A stretch of DNA of 64,000 nt from Trematomus loennbergii (lineage: Eukaryota > Chordata > Actinopteri > Perciformes > Nototheniidae): contig JAAOOA010000026.1 in assembly GCA_012861695.1 (NCBI GenBank), positions 21,178,001 through 21,242,000 of the forward strand, read 5' to 3'. The number at the start of each line of letters is the position of its first letter. Positions within the stretch are counted from its first letter, which is position 1. The translations under genes and the position numbers were made by a program. Below, in pieces: positions 1 through 41,995 of the stretch. The notes below the pieces were generated by a model. That model had not been told where the DNA came from, did no database searches, and saw nothing but the letters and a program-made list of their open reading frames with translations.

Positions 1-46
1 GTTCATGTCCACGCAGAGGATCAAAGTCCTCAATGCAGACACTCAG
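1..46 (+). CDS. apba1: apba1 exon, PTB segment (cut by window edge)
   Basis: Base 1 finishes a codon begun outside the window. The rest reads [15 protein letters not shown] and ends at a GTATAT donor at 47. This is a conserved Mint PTB strand. The donor falls between codons, matching the next exon. Confidence 0.85.
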
Positions 47-3000
47 GTATATAATCGACTACATAATGGTATTCAATAATCCTTCCGGAGGGACAATCGA
101 GTGGTGCAGTGATGACGTATTTCTGTAGGCAAAGTAAGCATCGAAAGGGATCCCTAGTCAAAAAGCCAATTCGTTTTTTCCATTGGATTTCGGAAATTGA
201 CGGAAATAAGATCATTGGGAAACATGTTTATGATATTTACAAGGTTAGTTCAGCAGTATTATCTCCACATTTAACACCATTTAGGCTATAAACAAACTAA
301 ATGGCTGTGCGTCACAACCGCTAAGCTAAAGGTGGCTAATGTTCAACTTCAAGACGTTAAGTAGTCTCATTTAATCGCATGTAAGCAACCGTAGTTTTGA
401 AGTCACACAGAAACTAAGGACATTCACGGAAGGGATATTTACTGATGAATTTAATGACGTAGAACAAAACGTGAAAATCTCTTCAGCTAAACCATAGATC
501 TTATTTCAGGCATCTAACCAAAAACGTTCAAAACAAAGTTGACTTCAAGAAGAGGGAACCAGAAGTTCTAACACATTTCCCGGTTTTAAGACTCGTTCCT
601 GAGATAATGATTAATCTGAGCGTACCTCTTATCTTCTTTTGATCTCCAGGAGTCTTTAATGGACCTCCCCCTGAGGACGATCTCCTACATAGCGGACATC
701 GGGAACATGGTGGTGCTGATGGCCCGGGGGAAGATGGTGCGCTCCCGCAGCGCGCAGGAGAACCTGGACCAGGCCGCCGAGCAGACCACCATGAGCCCCG
801 ACGACCGGGGCTGTACCGGATGATCTGCCACGTGTTCGAGTCCGAGGACGTGAGGCATTCATTCATAACTATGTTGTCGTTTTATCCTATTAGAAATCAT
901 ACTGTTTGGATGCTTGTATTTTGGGTTTACTACTCGCTACCGTCTTGGCAGGACCAGGAAATGTATATTTGTTAGCTGAAAACAACATGGCTAATTGTGG
1001 CATTATTTAAGGCAATACTATAGTTAGAAATACAATAATATCTTGTTGTCTTGCTGTGAGTTAGACAAGAGGAGTTTCAGGTCCAGATCACCTGGAGATT
1101 AGGAAAGGTTGCAGTTAGAAAATAATTTCTAAGCATGCTGTCATTTGGCCTGGAGTTATTAGAAGGCCTCTTTTAAGAAGTTAGGATTGTGTATCCCCTT
1201 CCTATCTTTGTTAAAACCGTTTTTTATTGTTTTTACATGCCCTATTATTTTTGCTACAAAGAAATTCCTTAGGAGAAGAAAGGTCATGCTGACATTTAAC
1301 AAAACAAGATTTACACAGGGAGATGTTTTAAACTTAAGGAAACATTCTGGTGTTTTACAACTTGGTTTTATTGAGAATATTTGTTAATAGTTCAATTACA
1401 ACAATACACTGTGAATTTGGTTAATTGCAACACAACAACAAATAGTGTCAGTAAGAGTCCTCACAATGAATGCATGTGAGTGTGTGTTTGTATTTAAATG
1501 GGATGTCAACAAGCCTTTTGATCATGAGGGTCATGCTAAGTTTATCTGCGCAGCATTAATTCCAGATGCCTCTATAAAGAGCTCTCTTCTTCCTCTTCCT
1601 CTTCCTCCTCCTCTCGTTCAGGCGCAGCTGATCGCTCAGTCCATCGGTCAGTCTTTCAGCGTGGCCTACCAGGAGTTCCTCAGGGCCAACGGCATCGACC
1701 CGGAGGACCTGAGCCAGAGGGAGTACAGCGACCTGCTGAACACTCAGGACATGTACAACGACGACCTCATCCACTTCTCCAAGTCAGAGAACTGCAGGGA
1801 TGTAAGTGAGCCAGCAGGGGCAGCACAGTCACAGCGCTCCTTAAAGTAGTACTTCTGCTTATTAGTTTATTTTACACTCATAAAAATACACTCTCACGAT
1901 ACACAGAACTACCTTCCAAAACAATTGCTCATTATTATTTATTTACCTCAACTTTAACCTGACTTTTACAATTAAAACGTTAAGTTGAATTGAGGTTTTT
2001 ATTTAATTTTGTCAAAATATCTTAAAAAAACATCCAGATAAAAGAAAAATCTAAAAACGGTAGCTAAAAATGTGAACATGTAATAACATATAATTTGCTT
2101 AAAGTAAAAGCTGTTATAAAACTTAATAGAATATTTCACTTTAAATATTGATTGACCTTTTATAAGTTGTACGATTTTTACAAATGTTGTACACATCTTA
2201 TTGATAGTCATAATAATAATGTAAATCATATATAAAGTCGTAAAGTATTAATACATATTTTTATGAACATGAGTCATTGCCAACATTTCAATCTGTTAGT
2301 TTGCCTTCCAGTGGTTTCAGATGAGCAGCTGGTTTTGGAGTCACAGCTGTGAGACAGTTTAAAAAAAAGTATTTTATCAAGGCTGCAATAAACACCTGCT
2401 GTCTTCTCATAAAAAAAACCGAATGAAGTTAAGTGAAAGAAGCCCATGAGAGTCACTCTTTACATACAACATTTGAACAGTGAATGTTTCCATGGTCCAT
2501 CCTGAAGAAGGAAGTCCAGTTCATAAACAAATGATGACTCCACTAGAAGAGCTCATTCTGTATAAACCATATAGACAATAAACCTCTCCGTTGTGGTTCC
2601 TTGAAGGTTTACATTGAGAAGCAGAAAGGAGAGATGCTTGGCGTGGTGATAGTGGAGTCGGGCTGGGCTCCATCCTCCCCACCGTCATCATCGCCAGCAT
2701 GATGCATACTGGGCCGGCGGAGAAGTCCAGTCGCCTGAACATCGGAGATCAGATCATGACCATCAACGGGACGAGTCTGGTGGGACTACCGCTCAGCACC
2801 TGCCAGAGCATCATCAAGGTACGCCACTTATTCTTTCGCATATTTTTAGGATCATTCCATATTTATTTCACTTAAACATGGACAAGTCAGTTGCTTTCTT
2901 ACCATAACAGGAAGTGATAGGGTGTCTAAGAATTTTCTACGGCACGACAATGTTTAAATGGACTACAATATATGCATCAAGAAGCAGAACCTATCACTTA

Positions 3001-4438
3001 AATTAAGAGCAATTTTATTTGGAATAATACATCATGTTAAAGGTCACATTTTATCCATCCATCTTCCAGGTGTTGTCCTTTTTAATAAGTTGAAGTGCTT
3101 CATTTAGCTTAAAACAACAGGACAAGGAGTATGCAGCCATACAGTACTGATTTGGTGTACCACAGGGCAGGCGCATGGTACCCCTACCTATCTCTTTTCC
3201 CCCTCTTTTGTTGTGTGATTCGACCTCTGTGATGTCGGCCTCCTGCAGCTAACCACACTCTGTCCTCCCTCAGGGTCTCAAGTCTCAGTCCCGGATCAAG
3301 CTGAACATTGTCAGGTGTCCTCCTGTTACCATGGTGCTCATCCGCAGGCCGGACCTCAGATACCAGCTGGGCTTCAGCGTCCAGAACGGCATTGTGAGTG
3401 CGGATAATACCCTCATATAATGCTAATGCTGCTTCCCTTCTTCTGATGATCATAGAAGAGCTTTAACAGTGATGTAAACACAGTTTCTTAGCAACTGACT
3501 TGGAGCAGTTATTGTTATGTGGACATATTTATAGTGTGTACGTGGTTAGTCTCAGTTACTGTCACTAGGAGCTTTAATATGATCCTCTGCTACAGCGTCT
3601 GTCTTCACTTTAAGACCACTCTCCCTGTGTTTAACAGATCTGCAGCCTGATGAGAGGAGGCATCGCTGAGAGAGGAGGCGTCCGCGTCGGTCACCGCATC
3701 ATCGAGATCAACAGCCAGAGTGTGGTGGCAACGCCTCACGAGAAGATCGTCCAGATTCTGTCTAACGCCATGGGAGAGGTAGGAGGGGTCTCCCTTTTTA
3801 AATCAAGAGAATACATATCTGAGGATATTTGTTTCTACTCAAAGATGCGAGTTAGTTCTACTTTGCTTTTTGTATGTGGTGTTAAAGGGGCCATATTATG
3901 CTCATTGTCCTTTTTTTTCTTCTGATGTGCTTCTTATACAATGTTCATGAACTTAATACAATAACAGAAGGGATGTTTCGTAACAGAGGCATAATTGACT
4001 TAGTGAGGGACAATCCTACAGGTGTAATAACATTCAAACAAACAATACATTACAATATTTTGGTAATTAGACCAAGCAACCTTTGTCTTATGGAGATAGA
4101 AGTGGTTATCAGCTAAGTTTGTTAATTCTATGAAATGTGGCCGTGTCCCTTTATACATTTTTAAAGAGCAAAATTACACTTTCCTGATTTTAGTTAGAAG
4201 GATCCATGGGAAAAGTCGAGTTTCATTCACAATAGCGTATTAAAGATTGAAAGAACAGCCCATTAAAGCAACACAACTTAATTTATGATTGAAATCAGTA
4301 TACTTCCCTTCAAATAAACGTCTTTTTGTGTTTTAATTCTCTTCATTTGTCTTCTTTCTGCTCCAGATCCACATGAAGACGATGCCTGCGGCGATGTACC
4401 GTCTGCTGACAGCGCAGGAGCAGCCCGTCTACATCTGA
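1..4438 (+). CDS. apba1: apba1 (Mint1/X11 adaptor), last seven exons
   Basis: Seen: seven exons with GT-AG borders give the end of a PTB domain ([43 protein letters not shown]), PDZ1 ([10 protein letters not shown], then [19 protein letters not shown]) and PDZ2 ([32 protein letters not shown]), ending in [20 protein letters not shown]. Known: Mint proteins bind the amyloid precursor protein through PTB and act in synaptic vesicle docking and membrane traffic; the C-terminal PVYI segment can fold onto PDZ1. Inference: apba1 rather than apba2, mainly because tjp2 is next door, as in human. The 5' half (Munc18/CASK-binding region) lies outside the window. Exons at 650-849 and 2607-2818 each lack one base in a G run. 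Exon borders are: to 46, 650-849, 1622-1801, 2607-2818, 3274-3393, 3638-3778, 4367-4438. The introns hold nothing else I recognise. Confidence 0.93.
650..849 (+). CDS. apba1: apba1 exon, PTB segment, 1-base frame break
   Basis: Starts after CTCCAG with [19 protein letters not shown] and ends HVFESED before GTGAGG. Both borders lie between codons, yet the exon is 200 bases, one short of a multiple of three. The frame slips at the GGGG run at 807-810, between MSPDDRG and [13 protein letters not shown]. One missing G explains it. Confidence 0.9.
1622..1801 (+). CDS. apba1: apba1 exon, end of PTB domain
   Basis: 180 bases (60 codons) from [20 protein letters not shown] to [14 protein letters not shown] pyrimidine tract and CAG precede it and GTAAGT follows. 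It covers the long C-terminal PTB helix. The frame is intact. Confidence 0.95.
2607..2818 (+). CDS. apba1: apba1 exon, PDZ1, 1-base frame break
   Basis: Begins [20 protein letters not shown] and ends [14 protein letters not shown] before GTACGC. The length is 212 against an expected 213. The frame slips at the GGG run at 2665-2667 (ESGW followed by [13 protein letters not shown] in the next frame). One G appears to be missing in the PDZ carboxylate-binding region. Confidence 0.9.
3274..3393 (+). CDS. apba1: apba1 exon, PDZ1-PDZ2 junction
   Basis: 120 bases (40 codons), [20 protein letters not shown] through [12 protein letters not shown]. It covers the end of PDZ1, the short linker and the start of PDZ2. 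Flanked by CCTCAG and GTGAGT. Intact. Confidence 0.95.
3638..3778 (+). CDS. apba1: apba1 exon, PDZ2 core
   Basis: 141 bases (47 codons), [20 protein letters not shown] through [14 protein letters not shown]. Flanked by TTAACAG and GTAGGA. Intact and nearly identical to the mammalian sequence as I remember it. Confidence 0.95.
4367..4438 (+). CDS. apba1: apba1 last exon
   Basis: Reads [20 protein letters not shown], then VYI and TGA at 4436-4438. The acceptor is CTCCAG. The PVYI end is the known autoinhibitory C-terminus of the Mint family. Confidence 0.95.
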   Translation: MHMKTMPAAMYRLLTAQEQPVYI

Positions 4439-4845
4439 ACACACGTCTCACTCACTCTATTTCAATCCATCTTCCAGTTGTTCTGAATCATCTGTATCCT
4501 GTTCAGTATCACTTGACTTGCCTTAATCTGTACAGTACACTGTCATGTAAACATGTACATCTACAGATTCGCAGCAGAAGGCAGATTATCTCACTAGGCC
4601 GGAGTTTTAATGTGACGTGTTATGTTCGACCAAAGAGAAATTGTGGATTTTATTGTGCATATCTAGGTGGCAAACAGAGTAAATATTACCTTTGGTTAAA
4701 TAGCTGTAATATCTGAATGTACTCTAATCATGTTGGACCTATAAGTTGTCAGGGCGACTCAGATGATGAAGAACTTTTGAACTGAAGTGAGAAAAGGAAT
4801 GCATGTATAATTCTGCTGAATAAAGTCTCAAGAAAAGGCAGTCAA
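4439..4845 (+). other. apba1: apba1 3' UTR
   Basis: Non-coding stretch after the stop codon, ending a little past an AATAAA at 4819-4824. Cleavage probably falls near 4840. Longer 3' ends cannot be excluded. Confidence 0.5.
4819..4824 (+). terminator. apba1: apba1 polyadenylation signal
   Basis: Canonical AATAAA about 380 bases after the stop codon, followed by AGTCTCAAG. First consensus hexamer I noticed downstream of the gene. Confidence 0.55.
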
Positions 4846-5029
4846 TGCTGGTTGGTTTTATTCAAAAATGACATATTATGGGGTGTGGAAAATATCAGAA
4901 AAACAACATAGTTTAGTAAGTCGAAAATATTGAATTATACAACATAGTAAAGTATGTCAAAATGTAAGAAAATGAGCATAGTATAGTATATCAAAGACAT
5001 GCAAAGAAACAGACAGTATGTTTAAAGAT

Positions 5030-5545
5030 GTCCGCGGGGTCTTAAAAAGTATTAAAAGTTGATAAATCAATTTAGCGAAAATGAAGGCTATTAAAAAGTA
5101 TTAAACGGCATTTTCCAAGGTATTACATTTTGTAGCTTGTTTTCAATAAGTATATAAATTGTCCAAAGAGGTTGTATTCTACAGTGTGCCTGAATGTAAT
5201 CTTGCGTAGGTGTGTAGTGTGATTCTGTGTAGTTTATTTATGGCATCCCGTTGGATTTGACGTCATCTGAACAGGACATCGCAGCGCTCACTGCTTGATA
5301 GCGCGCGAAGGTCCGTTTACGCCGGTTGTTAAACAACATCGTTATGGGGAAATGCAAGTTTGCGTCCAAATGTTGGAAGATAAGGAGGAAGGACAATCAA
5401 TACTGTATATAGTAAATGTGAGGTAAAGTGTGTCGCCAATGTAACCGGTTAAAACTCAAAGTGGTGATGAGGTCTTAAAATGTATGGAAAGGGTCTTAAA
5501 AAAGGTCTTAAAAGGTATTAAATTTGACTTCAGGATTCCTGTATA
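5030..5545. mobile_element. Possible hAT-derived relic between the genes
   Basis: Both ends carry related TCTTAAAA(A)GTATTAAA text (5040-5060 and 5495-5525). The middle has a short open frame at 5344 beginning MGKCKF, which resembles the start of fish hAT transposase zinc-finger proteins as I recall them. No clear terminal repeats or target duplication were found. The rest of 4861-5960 shows nothing recognisable. Confidence 0.3.
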
Positions 5546-5959
5546 TACGCTGGTTTACATTTTCCGAAAAAACAACAGGGTAGAGTACGACTTAAATATT
5601 TGAAAAAGCTATGGATAAGTATTTAAGAAATAACTCAAATGTAACTAAAAACAGTATTATTCATGTATAAGTATTTTATTGTGTACGTTATAGAATAATT
5701 CATAAAAAGGTAATGGTACAGTATGTCCTAAAGAAGTATCCTAAAGAAAAGAAAGAATTATAGTACTTTGTGTCATAAGAAAGTAACATTATGTCATTAA
5801 AAATTAAAGTATGCAGGGTTCCTACATCTCTTTCCAACCCTGAAGTTATACAATAACACAAATCAACCAAACGAGGCAGTGGTGAATCAGCAACTCTCGT
5901 TGGTCAGACAACACAACAACTAAAGACTAAACACTTCCAAGAAGACATTACAAAAATGT

Positions 5960-7639
5960 GAATGTAAAAAACATGATTTATTTGAATTTCACAAGAGTAC
6001 GTTCTGTAACACTAAAGGAGATCACAAACTAAAAAAGAGAAAATCACAAACTAACAGACATTTAAAAAGAATCAGATCAACCAACATGATTGTCGTCACC
6101 ATATTCCAGATGTACAAAGACTGTGTATATCAATATAAAAACATAACAATAACAATGTGATTGTCTCTGGAGGCAAGCTGCTTCAGCTCTGTTGCACCAT
6201 TAAATCCAACTCTACCACTACATTTGTTACACTACGCCCAGTCTTGATATATTTTAACAGTGACATCTGTAACATCGTGTGTTGACTTGAATACAGAAAT
6301 GTTGAAATGCAGCTCCTATGGAAGTGCAGAGCATTCGCCAAAACACGTTATCATGTAATCGGATCGCAAGCGGCTACATTTTCCAGATTATTAAATGTAT
6401 ATCTGCTATTTTTCAGTGTTGACTGGCCAAAATATTACAGAAATGCGCTGATAATGTAATGTTTCCCCATCCAGAGCTAAAAGGCACTTGAAAATATGCC
6501 GCTTCCCAGAATGCACGCATATAACGCAGTGTAGAGTATATATACACACATGTAGAGGCGTACAGTAAATCAGAAAAGAGCGGTCAGGAGAGGGAGAAGA
6601 AGACCAACACCAACTTGACATCAGAGTGAACGACCCATACTGACACACTGTGTGATTTATACAATGTTCTGGTTCTGAAAGAAGCTATAGTGGAGGTTTA
6701 GACATGGGCAGATAAAAGCACAAAACTGTTGGGATGAACCAAAGTCTACATACTGTACATCGTCTACACAGCACCATATCTATTGCAGCATGGTGTTAGC
6801 TCCAGTTGCTGTGTTATCCCAGTGAAAAAACATGTGTTCCTAAAAATGGTATAGTCTTAAAATCCTTACAAAAAAACTTGTATTTTTCCAAATTGAAGTT
6901 CTAAGGGATTTCCAGAATCGCTAATTTGAGATGATAGCAAGAAAGAATTCTGTCTGATTTCAATAGTTTTCTCTCCTGTGTGTTTATGATATAAGAACAA
7001 GTAAAACATAATTTGCTAATATAATTTGTTTAAATTCCTTTAAAGTAATGTTACAAATGGGTTGTCAAATTATGTTTATTGTTGTTATGCTCATTTTGGC
7101 CACAAGAGGTTGAATTGAAAGTGTGCATTCATTTTGGACATTTTAAAAGATTATGTTGGCAAAACTTTTACTTTTTTTAAATGCATGACATGAAAAATAT
7201 TGCGATTAGACAAAGAAAATTTATCAACAGCATTATTTTTCGATACGATCAGAGTAGGAAATAGGTTAAAAATCATATTTGTCGTGCAGAGGGCAAATCA
7301 TTTATTCCTACAGATGAAATATCTTATATATCTTATATATAACTCCTTTCAGACGCAAAAAAAAACTGATATCTTTGAAAGGGAACGTCAGAAAATCTCC
7401 TATTTGTGTAGGACGGTAAACTTTGAAAAACGCACCTTGATAGGAATATTGTGTGTTTTTAAAATGTCCTGGAATTAGTATTAAAATGTCCAGGAATCTG
7501 TCTCCAGGTAGAAAGAAGTTCCGAGACTTTCCATCGAGGTAAAGCGTGGTTGAGCCGTTACCAAGGCCACGCTGCTGTCGGCTCGTAGTGATGAAGATGT
7601 GGGAGGGGTCCTGCGGGGATGATGTCACTTCCTGTGGGC
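5960..7639 (-). other. tjp2: tjp2 3' UTR
   Basis: Runs from the tjp2 stop codon at 7640-7642 to a minus-strand AATAAA (TTTATT at 5977-5982 on +). About 1.7 kb without a supportable gene. The exact end is inferred only from the hexamer. Confidence 0.4.
5977..5982 (-). terminator. tjp2: Possible tjp2 polyadenylation signal
   Basis: AATAAA on the minus strand (AAATAAATCATG context) about 1.66 kb past the stop codon. A candidate only. Confidence 0.35.
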
Positions 7640-36217
<28,578 letters not shown>

Positions 36218-37305
36218 CTTTTGACTGTCCTCTAACGGCAACACCACGCTGCTCTGACTGCTGCTATACTTCCATCAGTCATCTTCTAAAAAAAGTGCTA
36301 GACCGAGAGGTGGATTTAAACATCTCCACATTTGCTCATCTCCTCCCACAGCATCAAGACTTTGTTCTCTACATGGCAACCGGCCACAGTTTCAGCACCC
36401 GAGCACAAAGGTCCTACTACTCCTGTTCCCGACCGCCGACTCCGACAGATGTCCTTTTGGCTTTTTTTTTCTGAGCGAGGGAGGATAAAAGGAAAACAAA
36501 CGGCCACGTTCCTGCCAGGCGGTGGGCTGGCCCAGAGACGATGCGTGCGCGTCACTCTTACATAATTCTGGAGATCTTTGGACATAACACTAATGAAATC
36601 GCAGCCTCTGCCACCACCACTGCTGCTGCTGCTGCTGCTGGGATAATTGTGGTACTAAGCCCTGACAGATCATATATGCTACCCGCCCCCTTCCCTTTAA
36701 ATCCCCCCATCCAGGCTTAGTCTTCTTGCCATTTACACCAGAACAGACCCATTTTCTTCACCCTTACATCCTCACACAGCATGTTACCACTAACCCCTTA
36801 CGGAGATGTATTAACGACACAATTACAACTAAACACTTCTAAGCTGTATTCAATCTGCACTTCAAGATTTGAATGTGGAAAAGGACTGACTGCAAAACGT
36901 TCTCAGAGCGATGTACTGATTTTGTGCAAGCTTCGTTTGAAATCCACTCTCTCCAGATGCTTTTACATATTCTGAATGGGGAGTGTTGTCTTAAATCAAA
37001 ATAATTAAACCCCCAACTGTATATGTTGATGCTGTGAAACAAAAAACAAATTGTGTTGTTTCATACTCTTTCATAAGGGTATCACAAAATAAAGACCGAC
37101 AATATGTTGATCCCTATCACAATACTCAGCAGTCGTAATCAATTAAAAGCGTCCAAAAAACTCATCCGTTTCCTTTTTTTGCTTAAAAAGAAAAAAAAGA
37201 TACTATTTTGTATAGACAGCTGGACACTATACTTGTTTACAACAATACTCAAACAACTCTTAATAGTGCATTTGATTGGACTATTTACAGCGGCGGATTA
37301 ATAAG
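36218..37305. other. Upstream of the long-form tjp2 start
   Basis: 36218-36300 is probably 5' UTR. GC-rich stretches (36490-36550) and a CTG repeat (36628-36650) follow. A transcription start for the long form likely lies in 36250-36700. No TATA box in a convincing position. Confidence 0.3.
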
Positions 37306-37503
37306 AGGGAGGCGTGTGGCACAGTGGACTGGTGCGTTGGTGTTCGGATCAGGGGAGCACAGGTTCAAACCCCACTGCAGTCAGCATGTCGTTGTGTCCC
37401 TGGGCAAGACACTTCACCCCAAATAGTTCCTGTGGGGATTGCCCACAGTATTGAGTATGCAAGTCGCTTTGGATAAAAGCGTCTAACAAGTAACATGTAA
37501 TGT
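37306..37503 (+). mobile_element. tRNA-derived SINE, full length
   Basis: tRNA-like head with A-box-like GTGGCACAGTGGACTGG and B box GGTTCAAACCC (37362-37372), a body ending CTGTGGGGATTGCCCACAGTA, and the tail GTCGCTTTGGATAAAAGCGT. A minus-strand copy with the same head is at 61630. Confidence 0.8.
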
Positions 37504-40500
37504 AATACCAATTTGACTCTCTCCTGAATATTCAAGTCTATGGGATTGAGCCATATGGGATAGATCTGGCAAACATTTTTCCAAACGTTGCCTTTTTGTT
37601 TTACAGCTGTAATTTCTTAATATTATTCAATTCATCATTTAATGTGGTAACTTGGTGGTATAACACAGCAATGAACCATTTTAAGCACATATCTTGGGTA
37701 AGGTTGTTCAAATTCTGAGTGATAACCATATGTTTTGCAATCACTCAATGGTTTTGTTATTATTTTTAATGCATCCCAAGCTCCTTTTCCCTGATAAGAA
37801 GCGCCCTTCTCCACTCCCATTCTGTGCAAACCCTCAGCGTGCACGCCACGGCGCAGCAAAGATTAAAAGTCTACATCTTGTCATCTCCGGGGCGACAGAA
37901 GGCCGCCATGACCTGAGAGGTCTGAAATAAATAAATAAATAATCTCTGTGGCCTCTTGATGAGCGGCCAGCCAATGCAAACTCCGGACGGGATTTATATT
38001 CCAGCAGTTTGAAAGTCTGGATTATGGCTCTGGATGGTCGTGCCATGAGAGCTGCTGCAGATTTTACTGAGCAGCAGAAATCCCTAAGCACTCCAATACC
38101 CTGAGCACAGCGAGGGAGACACAAAATACCAAGCGTCTATTTTTAAAAACGTGCAGCACAAAGGAGGAAGAAAACAAAAAGGGGAGAGGTTTTTTAAGTT
38201 CACCCTCTGTGTGTTGTCTTTGTCAGAGGAGGCAAGCTTAGGAGCCTTGTGTGGAAACCAAACCATTGAAGTGTGCAGCATTCAAACAGCAGCATGACAT
38301 TCACCGACGCTTTTATCATAATCCAACACCTTACAGTAATCTCTCAGAGAACACTTATCCTGCCCAAACTGTGTGTAGACAGAGGAGAACGATTGTGTGG
38401 GGGGATGCAAACAACACACGGATGCACATGCGCACAAACACAACATGCAAAGGTACACAATGAATGTAGGTGTCAGCAACTCGGGGTGTTACCAGAACAA
38501 ATCATTTGGTATTAATATGTTGCCAACATTCTGAAAACAAAAATCATTTTCTACAGGTACCAGTGAATAGGGCACTAGACGAACATCGTCCCTGTTTTTC
38601 CTGATAATGCTACATTGTGAACAACCAATCCCTGTTGATATCAGCAGGAAGAGATCTAGTTAATGTTAGCTCTTTGCAGACAGGGAGCAGCATAGTTCTA
38701 CTTAGCTTAAAATCTGAGATAACAACTAACGTTAACAGAGGTTGCATCGATCACCTAATCATGACAGGTTCAAGCTGTAATCAGAGATGTTTGTATTGGG
38801 AAAAGTGAATTATAACGCTGTCATTGTGTGTACAAATACATCATTTTGTAAAAATTTCATTTTCGCTTAGAAACCTAAATAAATGAAGTTGTTGGAAGGA
38901 GATTTTTTCATAGCAATATAAAATAGATATGTGTCAGGGAATGTTGATCTGTTTAACCTTACAAAAATCACTATGCAAACTGAGTGCATGTTAAAACATA
39001 CATCAATTGTAACACATTTTTAATCTAAGTCTCTGCAAGAATATTTCCCAATATGTCATCCTAATGTTTAAATACTATGGGTTAGTCACTCTCCTTAAAA
39101 AAAGTGTAAAAGCAAACTTTTGGAACAATGTCATTAAAAATTGAGCAAGTTATACTGAAACAAGAGAGAATTTTCTTCAACACTGCAACTTTATAAGCAT
39201 TCTTTCTCTTTTAGGTTTTCATTTTATGGTACGTAAACTGTTTGATTCAGTTTCAGTGTTCAGTCATCAACCTTATTTATTGCAAACTTGCCCTGATAAA
39301 CCCACTGTTCACTCCCTGCCAAACACCAGACACATTTAGTAGCTAGTAAAGAAAGTGAATCTAAAAATCCAGATATTTCTCTCATTTGTGGTTAGAGACC
39401 AAAACCATAACAGCTTTATGGGCGAAACAGTCTTCAATAGGCATTACAACACAGCCAGATCTGTTCTCAACTACTACATAAGTACAGCCATCTGCTTCAG
39501 TCTGCACTCTCAACAATTACAATCCTGGTGAAAAGGGTAAGGGTTATGGTTTACTGAGCACATATACAACTTCTTCTTTATAGTATTTTACCGCACGCTT
39601 TCATGCACCAAACACAAACATTAGTGACTTATATGGCAGTACAAATGGATGGTTTGGATAGATGGTGACACCATAGTAGCCATTTGATATCCAAGATTTG
39701 GAACAAATGTTAAGCTTCTTGGCTCTACTGGTGCAGTTTTATAACTACAACATGCACCATTTAATCTTTTAAAACCTTGAAGTGATTTTTGTCCTACATA
39801 GGCAGGAACAATTTGTATATTATTATACAGTCAAGCTATATTATTTTATATCGGGCACTGCATCGTTTTTTCTCCGTCAAATCTCCTCTCCATTTTACGG
39901 TTTAAAAAAGCCTCATATTTAAATTATGAAAGAAGGAAAGGGATTTACTCTTTGGCCTGATTCCTTTATCACTGAGCGTTTTCACTTTTTAATGAGAATG
40001 TCTTCTTTTTTATCCTTCTTTTTCCACAGGGTAAGAAGATGTGGCTGGAGCGGTTTGCTCGTCTTAATGCTTTTACGTAAGCAGTTTGTATCTTTGGCCC
40101 TTGATACTTGCCCCAGTATTGCAGTGGCACAGTATCACTGCATTACTAAGGGTCCAGACCATTATGCAATGTCCATAGGCAAGGCATGTGCGAGCCAGAT
40201 GGAGGGACACATGCCACTCACAAATCTGTGATGAGAGTGGGGAGGGAGGGAATTAATGAGTGACCTTAATGAGGAGGTGAACACTATATGGAACACGGTG
40301 ATATCTCTGCTCATCCAAATCACAGTTGCTTTCCTCTGAATAGGCCTGATTTACAGCAAAGTCTGGATACTAATGGTAATATGGTGAGTCTTGCTTAATT
40401 TCCCTATTGCTAATTGTATTGCAAACAATATGTTTGATGAGGTCATCCAGTGCAGACATCCTACATGACAAGGGGCGGCATCTTAGGTGTGTTGAAGTTT

Positions 40501-41526
40501 TCTACAAACCTTGCAAAGTTGGTTCAACAAAAGTGTAGTTGCCACTCACTGGTCAAACCCGGCCATAAGGAAGCACATCATAGCCAACTCTATAGAATTT
40601 CTGTAAACTCTAATAAAACCAGAAAAAATAATGACTAGGTTAACCATTAAGCAATACTATCTCCATCCAGATTGAGCAATAGCAAATCTGGTAAACAATA
40701 TAGTGGCTCACGAACTTCCTTCCTCCCTCTCTGATGTTCATCAGGTGTTTCCTGTGTTTCCCAAGAACTTAGTACAAGGCTTAAAGTGGAAATGGTGCAA
40801 TTGAAAGGCATTAGAATGAAAAGGACCATTGCCTTGATCAAAATTAAAGATTTCTCTGGGTTTGCACATTTTGGAAAGTGTGAGAGTACCACTTAACAAA
40901 AAGATTAAACATGGTTTAGTATTTTGTATACATTTAAAGCAAAAATAACTGACACCTGAATGATTAGTCAGTGCATAACATAACCAATAACTCCCTTTAG
41001 ATACATAAAGTTGATTAACGTAGCTACTATGACATATTAGCCAAGTAGAAGGAAAAGTTAAATCTCCAGAAAAAGTATTAAACAAGTTAATGCTTACTCC
41101 CTTTAAAAAATGTTTAGCCTAGACTTACTTTTGGATGGGATACTCAAAATACGTTTTCACTAAAGGGAACTTGGCTGGCACCGTCTGCTAACCCTCACAA
41201 TACACAATAGCATATACATACAATGCTAGCCCAGCCCCATTACACGCCTCTAGTGTATTTACCCTGAGGCATACAATGCATGCATAAACACACACACTGA
41301 GGCCTGAACACACTGTAGCACTTTGGCGTTCGGCAAAAAATGTAAGATAAAAGCGAAAATAAAACACTACTGCCTTTAAGAGCGAGTTAAACGTGTTGTT
41401 TGTCACTTTATCTGACCAAGTAAACCTATATGTCTTTAGCAGGCACCATTATAATGCCCTAATATGGCAATGAGCGCGAGGAAACAGGGCTGAAACATGT
41501 CGACATTCAGGACGAACAAAACACGA
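37504..41526. other. Intergenic or distal upstream DNA
   Basis: About 4 kb with no supportable gene. Short open frames lack codon bias, domains or matching splice sites. Near-palindromic CAGCAG and ATAAATAAATAAATAA motifs (37926-37941) are the only local structure. Confidence 0.5.
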
Positions 41527-41850
41527 TACTCACCAGGTGAAACTCCGAATGCCTCCTGCTTCTGTGTGACCAGAGCAGCTTAATCCGAAAAGTAAAAGAT
41601 GGATGTGAAGAATGTGGGACACGGTTAGGGTGGGATTTTAGGTAGCTTTTTGGGTTTCGCCTGTTGCAAAATCTCACTTCCTGTTTCTCGCAGGTATGTG
41701 GGCGGGCTCTCAGGCTGCAGGTGTGTCTGTAGTTTCAACACGTGACTCCCTCTGGGTGAGAGAGGAGGTGACACCTGACACTCCACTGACTCACATCCTG
41801 TAACCTGGAGGTTTACTATCGAGACATTAAACACATAAAACGAATACGGA
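41527..41850 (-). promoter_or_regulatory. Candidate upstream promoter and non-coding exon
   Basis: On the minus strand a strong donor CACCTG/GTGAGT (41533) follows a leader. Upstream lie ETS-like CAGGAAGTGAG (41678-41688), an E-box CACGTG (41739-41744) and GC-rich text. It could be a distal tjp2 promoter. Nothing ties it to a transcript. Confidence 0.3.
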
Positions 41851-41995
41851 GCTTATCAGAAAAGGTAAATGGATTATGTGGTTAAGCAACGTCTTATTTT
41901 GTGAATGATGTTTCATGGCCAGACAGATTTTTTAATATACAGCCCAAAATGATCTGGATGTGGACTGCCTGCTTGAACTACAGTATACTGCAGAA

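Noticed and set aside
37306..37380. A true tRNA gene at the SINE head
   Set aside because: The head has A- and B-box-like sequences but poor cloverleaf pairing, and is fused to a SINE body and tail that recur elsewhere.
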